The position numbers and the translations under genes were made by a program. Of a stretch of DNA of 43,174 nucleotides, positions 41,763 through 43,174 are shown in pieces. The first letter of the stretch is position 1. Each line of letters starts with the position of its first letter. The notes under the pieces were generated by a model. It saw nothing but the letters and a program-made list of their open reading frames with translations, searched no databases and had not been told where the DNA came from. Source of the stretch: Paraburkholderia solitsugae (lineage in GTDB: Bacteria; Pseudomonadota; Gammaproteobacteria; Burkholderiales; Burkholderiaceae); contig NZ_WOEY01000133.1 of assembly GCF_013177695.1 (NCBI RefSeq), positions 1-43,174 of the forward strand, read 5' to 3'.

Positions 41763-42893
41763 TCACGCCACCGTGCCCACCGGCCAGCTCATTTCGAAAC
41801 GCGCACCGCGCAACGTCAATGGATCGGTGACGGCGATGCGCCCGCGATGGGCGCGCAGCACCTGTTGCGTAATCGCGAGGCCTAAGCCGTAGCCGCCGGT
41901 CTGACGATCGAGCCGCACGAAGGCGTTGAAGATGCGCGCGCGTTGGTCGGGCGGCACGCCTGCGCCGTCGTCGTCCACATAGATTTCCACGTTGCCATGC
42001 CTGACGCTCAGGCCGACCATGATCCGCGAATGCGCGTATTTGCTTGCGTTGCGCAGCAAGTTACGCATCGCGTAGGACATTAGGCGCTTGTCCATCACGA
42101 CGCGTAGCGACGTGTCCACGTCCACTTGCGGGACCAGTTGCTTGTCCGCGTAAAGCAGCGTGGCGTCCGTGATCTGGCTGTCGAACCATGCCGCGAGCGA
42201 CGTGGATTCGAGGTTCGATTGCAGAGAGCTGTATTCGAGGCGCGCGTAGGTCAGGCTCATGTCGATGAGCTCGTCGAGTTCGGTGACGTCCTGGTCGATG
42301 CTCGCCAATGCGCTGTTGTATTCGGCTGCGGTTGCGGGTTCTCGCAAGTTCTCTAGCGCGAAGCGCACGCGGGCTAAGGGTGTGCGGAGTTCGTGGGAAA
42401 TGCCGTTGGTGAGTTCGCGCTGCGCGGCGATCAGGCGTTCCATGCGCTCGGCTAAGGCGTTTAATGTGCGGGCCAGTGGGCCGATGATGACGCTGTGCGA
42501 TTCGCGGGCTCTTGTGTTGAATCTGCCGCCTGTGAAGTCTATTGCGCGTTCGCGCACCATTACCAGGTCTAGCCAGACTGGGCGCATCCAACGGTAGGCT
42601 GTTATTGCTGGAAGCAGTAGTGTTGCCAATGCGATTGGGATTGACGTTTTTGCTGTTGTTAGTGCTTGCCAGATTGATGGCGATGTTTTTAGTGTCAGGC
42701 TTAGGGTTGTGATTGATGCTGCTAGTACTAGTACTGTGAGCGTCAGTAGGCGTGTGTAGACGCGTACGTATAGCCTCGACCAGCTTGGGATTCGGTCCGC
42801 GCGAGTGTCCGTCCAGGAGCGGCGGAAACGGTGCCAGCGCCATTTGGCATAGCGGTAGGGGGTTAGATTTTTTTGCTCCGCTGGGGGTGCCAT
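41763..42893 (-). CDS. Membrane sensor histidine kinase (RstB-like)
   Basis: 376 aa. Two membrane segments (about residues 46-68 and 84-101) leave a periplasmic loop of only about 15 residues, too short for a normal sensor domain. HAMP-like linker, then His167 in NGISHELRTPLARVRF, N-box NLLRNASKYA, DDDGAGVPPD and GYGLGLAITQQV. The ATPase and dimerisation domains resemble RstB. No response regulator is in the window: the gene upstream is beyond the repeat cluster, and the downstream neighbour is convergent. The N-terminal 100 codons are A/C-rich on the coding strand, unlike the rest. Confidence 0.87.
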   Translation of the reverse strand: MAPPAEQKNLTPYRYAKWRWHRFRRSWTDTRADRIPSWSRLYVRVYTRLLTLTVLVLAASITTLSLTLKTSPSIWQALTTAKTSIPIALATLLLPAITAYRWMRPVWLDLVMVRERAIDFTGGRFNTRARESHSVIIGPLARTLNALAERMERLIAAQRELTNGISHELRTPLARVRFALENLREPATAAEYNSALASIDQDVTELDELIDMSLTYARLEYSSLQSNLESTSLAAWFDSQITDATLLYADKQLVPQVDVDTSLRVVMDKRLMSYAMRNLLRNASKYAHSRIMVGLSVRHGNVEIYVDDDGAGVPPDQRARIFNAFVRLDRQTGGYGLGLAITQQVLRAHRGRIAVTDPLTLRGARFEMSWPVGTVA

Positions 42894-42918
42894 TTGGTTT
42901 CTCTTTGCTTCTCTTTTA

Positions 42919-43048
42919 TTGCGTTTGTGGTTTGTTAGTGTTTGCCCCTCTGCGGGGCGGGCACTTACTTTTTTTGCCCACTAATTGCGTTTTTGGTTTA
43001 TTAGCGTTGCCCCTGTGCGGGGCGGCACTTACTTTCTTTGCCGCCGCG
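42919..43048 (-). repeat. Interspersed repeat, right copies (tandem pair)
   Basis: Two adjacent copies of about 62 bp (42919-42980 and 42985-43048) each read TTGCGTTT-TGGTTT-TTAG, then GCCCCTGTGCGGGGC, CACTTACTTT and TTTGCC. The second copy is nearly identical to the reverse complement of 571-625. They lie about 25 bp upstream of the RstB-like kinase gene start. The 3' edge continues as CTGAATAGTTACGC (reverse strand 43059-43046), also found at 71-84. Confidence 0.85.
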
Positions 43049-43174
43049 TAACTATTCAGCAGTTAAGGGCGAAGGCACATGACCGGCGAAGCTCAGAGCG
43101 AGAGCATCAACAAGCGGACGGCGTTGTTTGCGTAAGGTAGCCAAGTACGATCGGATCGTGCAAAACGCCTGAAG

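Noticed and set aside
43079..43135. 18-codon frame MTGEAQSESINKRTALFA
   Set aside because: Too short, no family, and next to repeat DNA.
1..43174. CRISPR arrays, tRNA/rRNA genes, prophage or transposase genes
   Set aside because: Looked for on both strands; the tandem repeats found (12549, 5165, 10143, 36566) have no spacer structure, and no transposase or integrase motifs were seen.

Overview
The window looks like a piece of a large, GC-rich betaproteobacterial genome of the Burkholderia/Paraburkholderia type. The evidence is three OmpC-like general porins with a QSSVTLYG N-terminus and terminal Phe, a DUF4148 secreted protein, many LysR/MarR/AraC regulators beside small catabolic modules, and G/C-ending codons through most genes. 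I see no rRNA, tRNA, CRISPR array, transposase or phage gene.

Layout. 1-715: interspersed and inverted repeats. 716-2176: succinate-semialdehyde dehydrogenase (gabD) and a strong bidirectional terminator. 2224-9446: a benzoylformate module (porin, aromatic-acid MFS carrier, benzaldehyde-type dehydrogenase, benzoylformate decarboxylase, all leftward) with a divergent LysR gene. 9592-9918: DUF4148 protein. 10205-16265: an L-carnitine catabolic locus in the gene order known from Pseudomonas (cdhR divergent from caiX-cdhC-cdhA-cdhB-hocS). 16280-17122: exported esterase.

17467-27257 is the least ordinary part. It holds two paralogous MarR regulators, a divergent DUF849 (beta-keto acid cleavage type) protein with altered metal and active-site motifs, a homogentisate-dioxygenase-like bicupin, a 4,5-dihydroxyphthalate-decarboxylase-like protein, a SnoaL-like protein with a broken second copy, an AT-richer porin and an MFS transporter. 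Three promoters here share one architecture: TTGACA or TTGACG, 17 bp, then SATSATTCKATRTARAT. A fourth, decayed copy lies beside the broken gene. I read this as a MarR-controlled, undescribed catabolic regulon, probably for an aromatic or beta-keto acid; the substrate cannot be read from sequence.

27573-30713: aldo/keto reductase, divergent LysR, third porin, with gene debris at 27127-27523. 31276-33036: soluble RsbRD-type histidine kinase and a GNAT acetyltransferase. 33037-33588: AT-rich gene-free stretch. 33589-35884: lipoprotein S10 serine carboxypeptidase with a natural His run, and a small EF-hand protein. 36044-37404: a repetitive WXXGXW cell-surface protein translationally coupled to a small membrane protein. 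37761-41740: metallophosphatase with a histone-H1-like N-terminus and a PlpD-type patatin autotransporter. 41763-42893: RstB-like membrane histidine kinase without a partner regulator in view. 42919-43048: the same repeat family as at the left end, in opposite orientation. The coding strands just downstream of the repeats at both ends are unusually rich in A and C.
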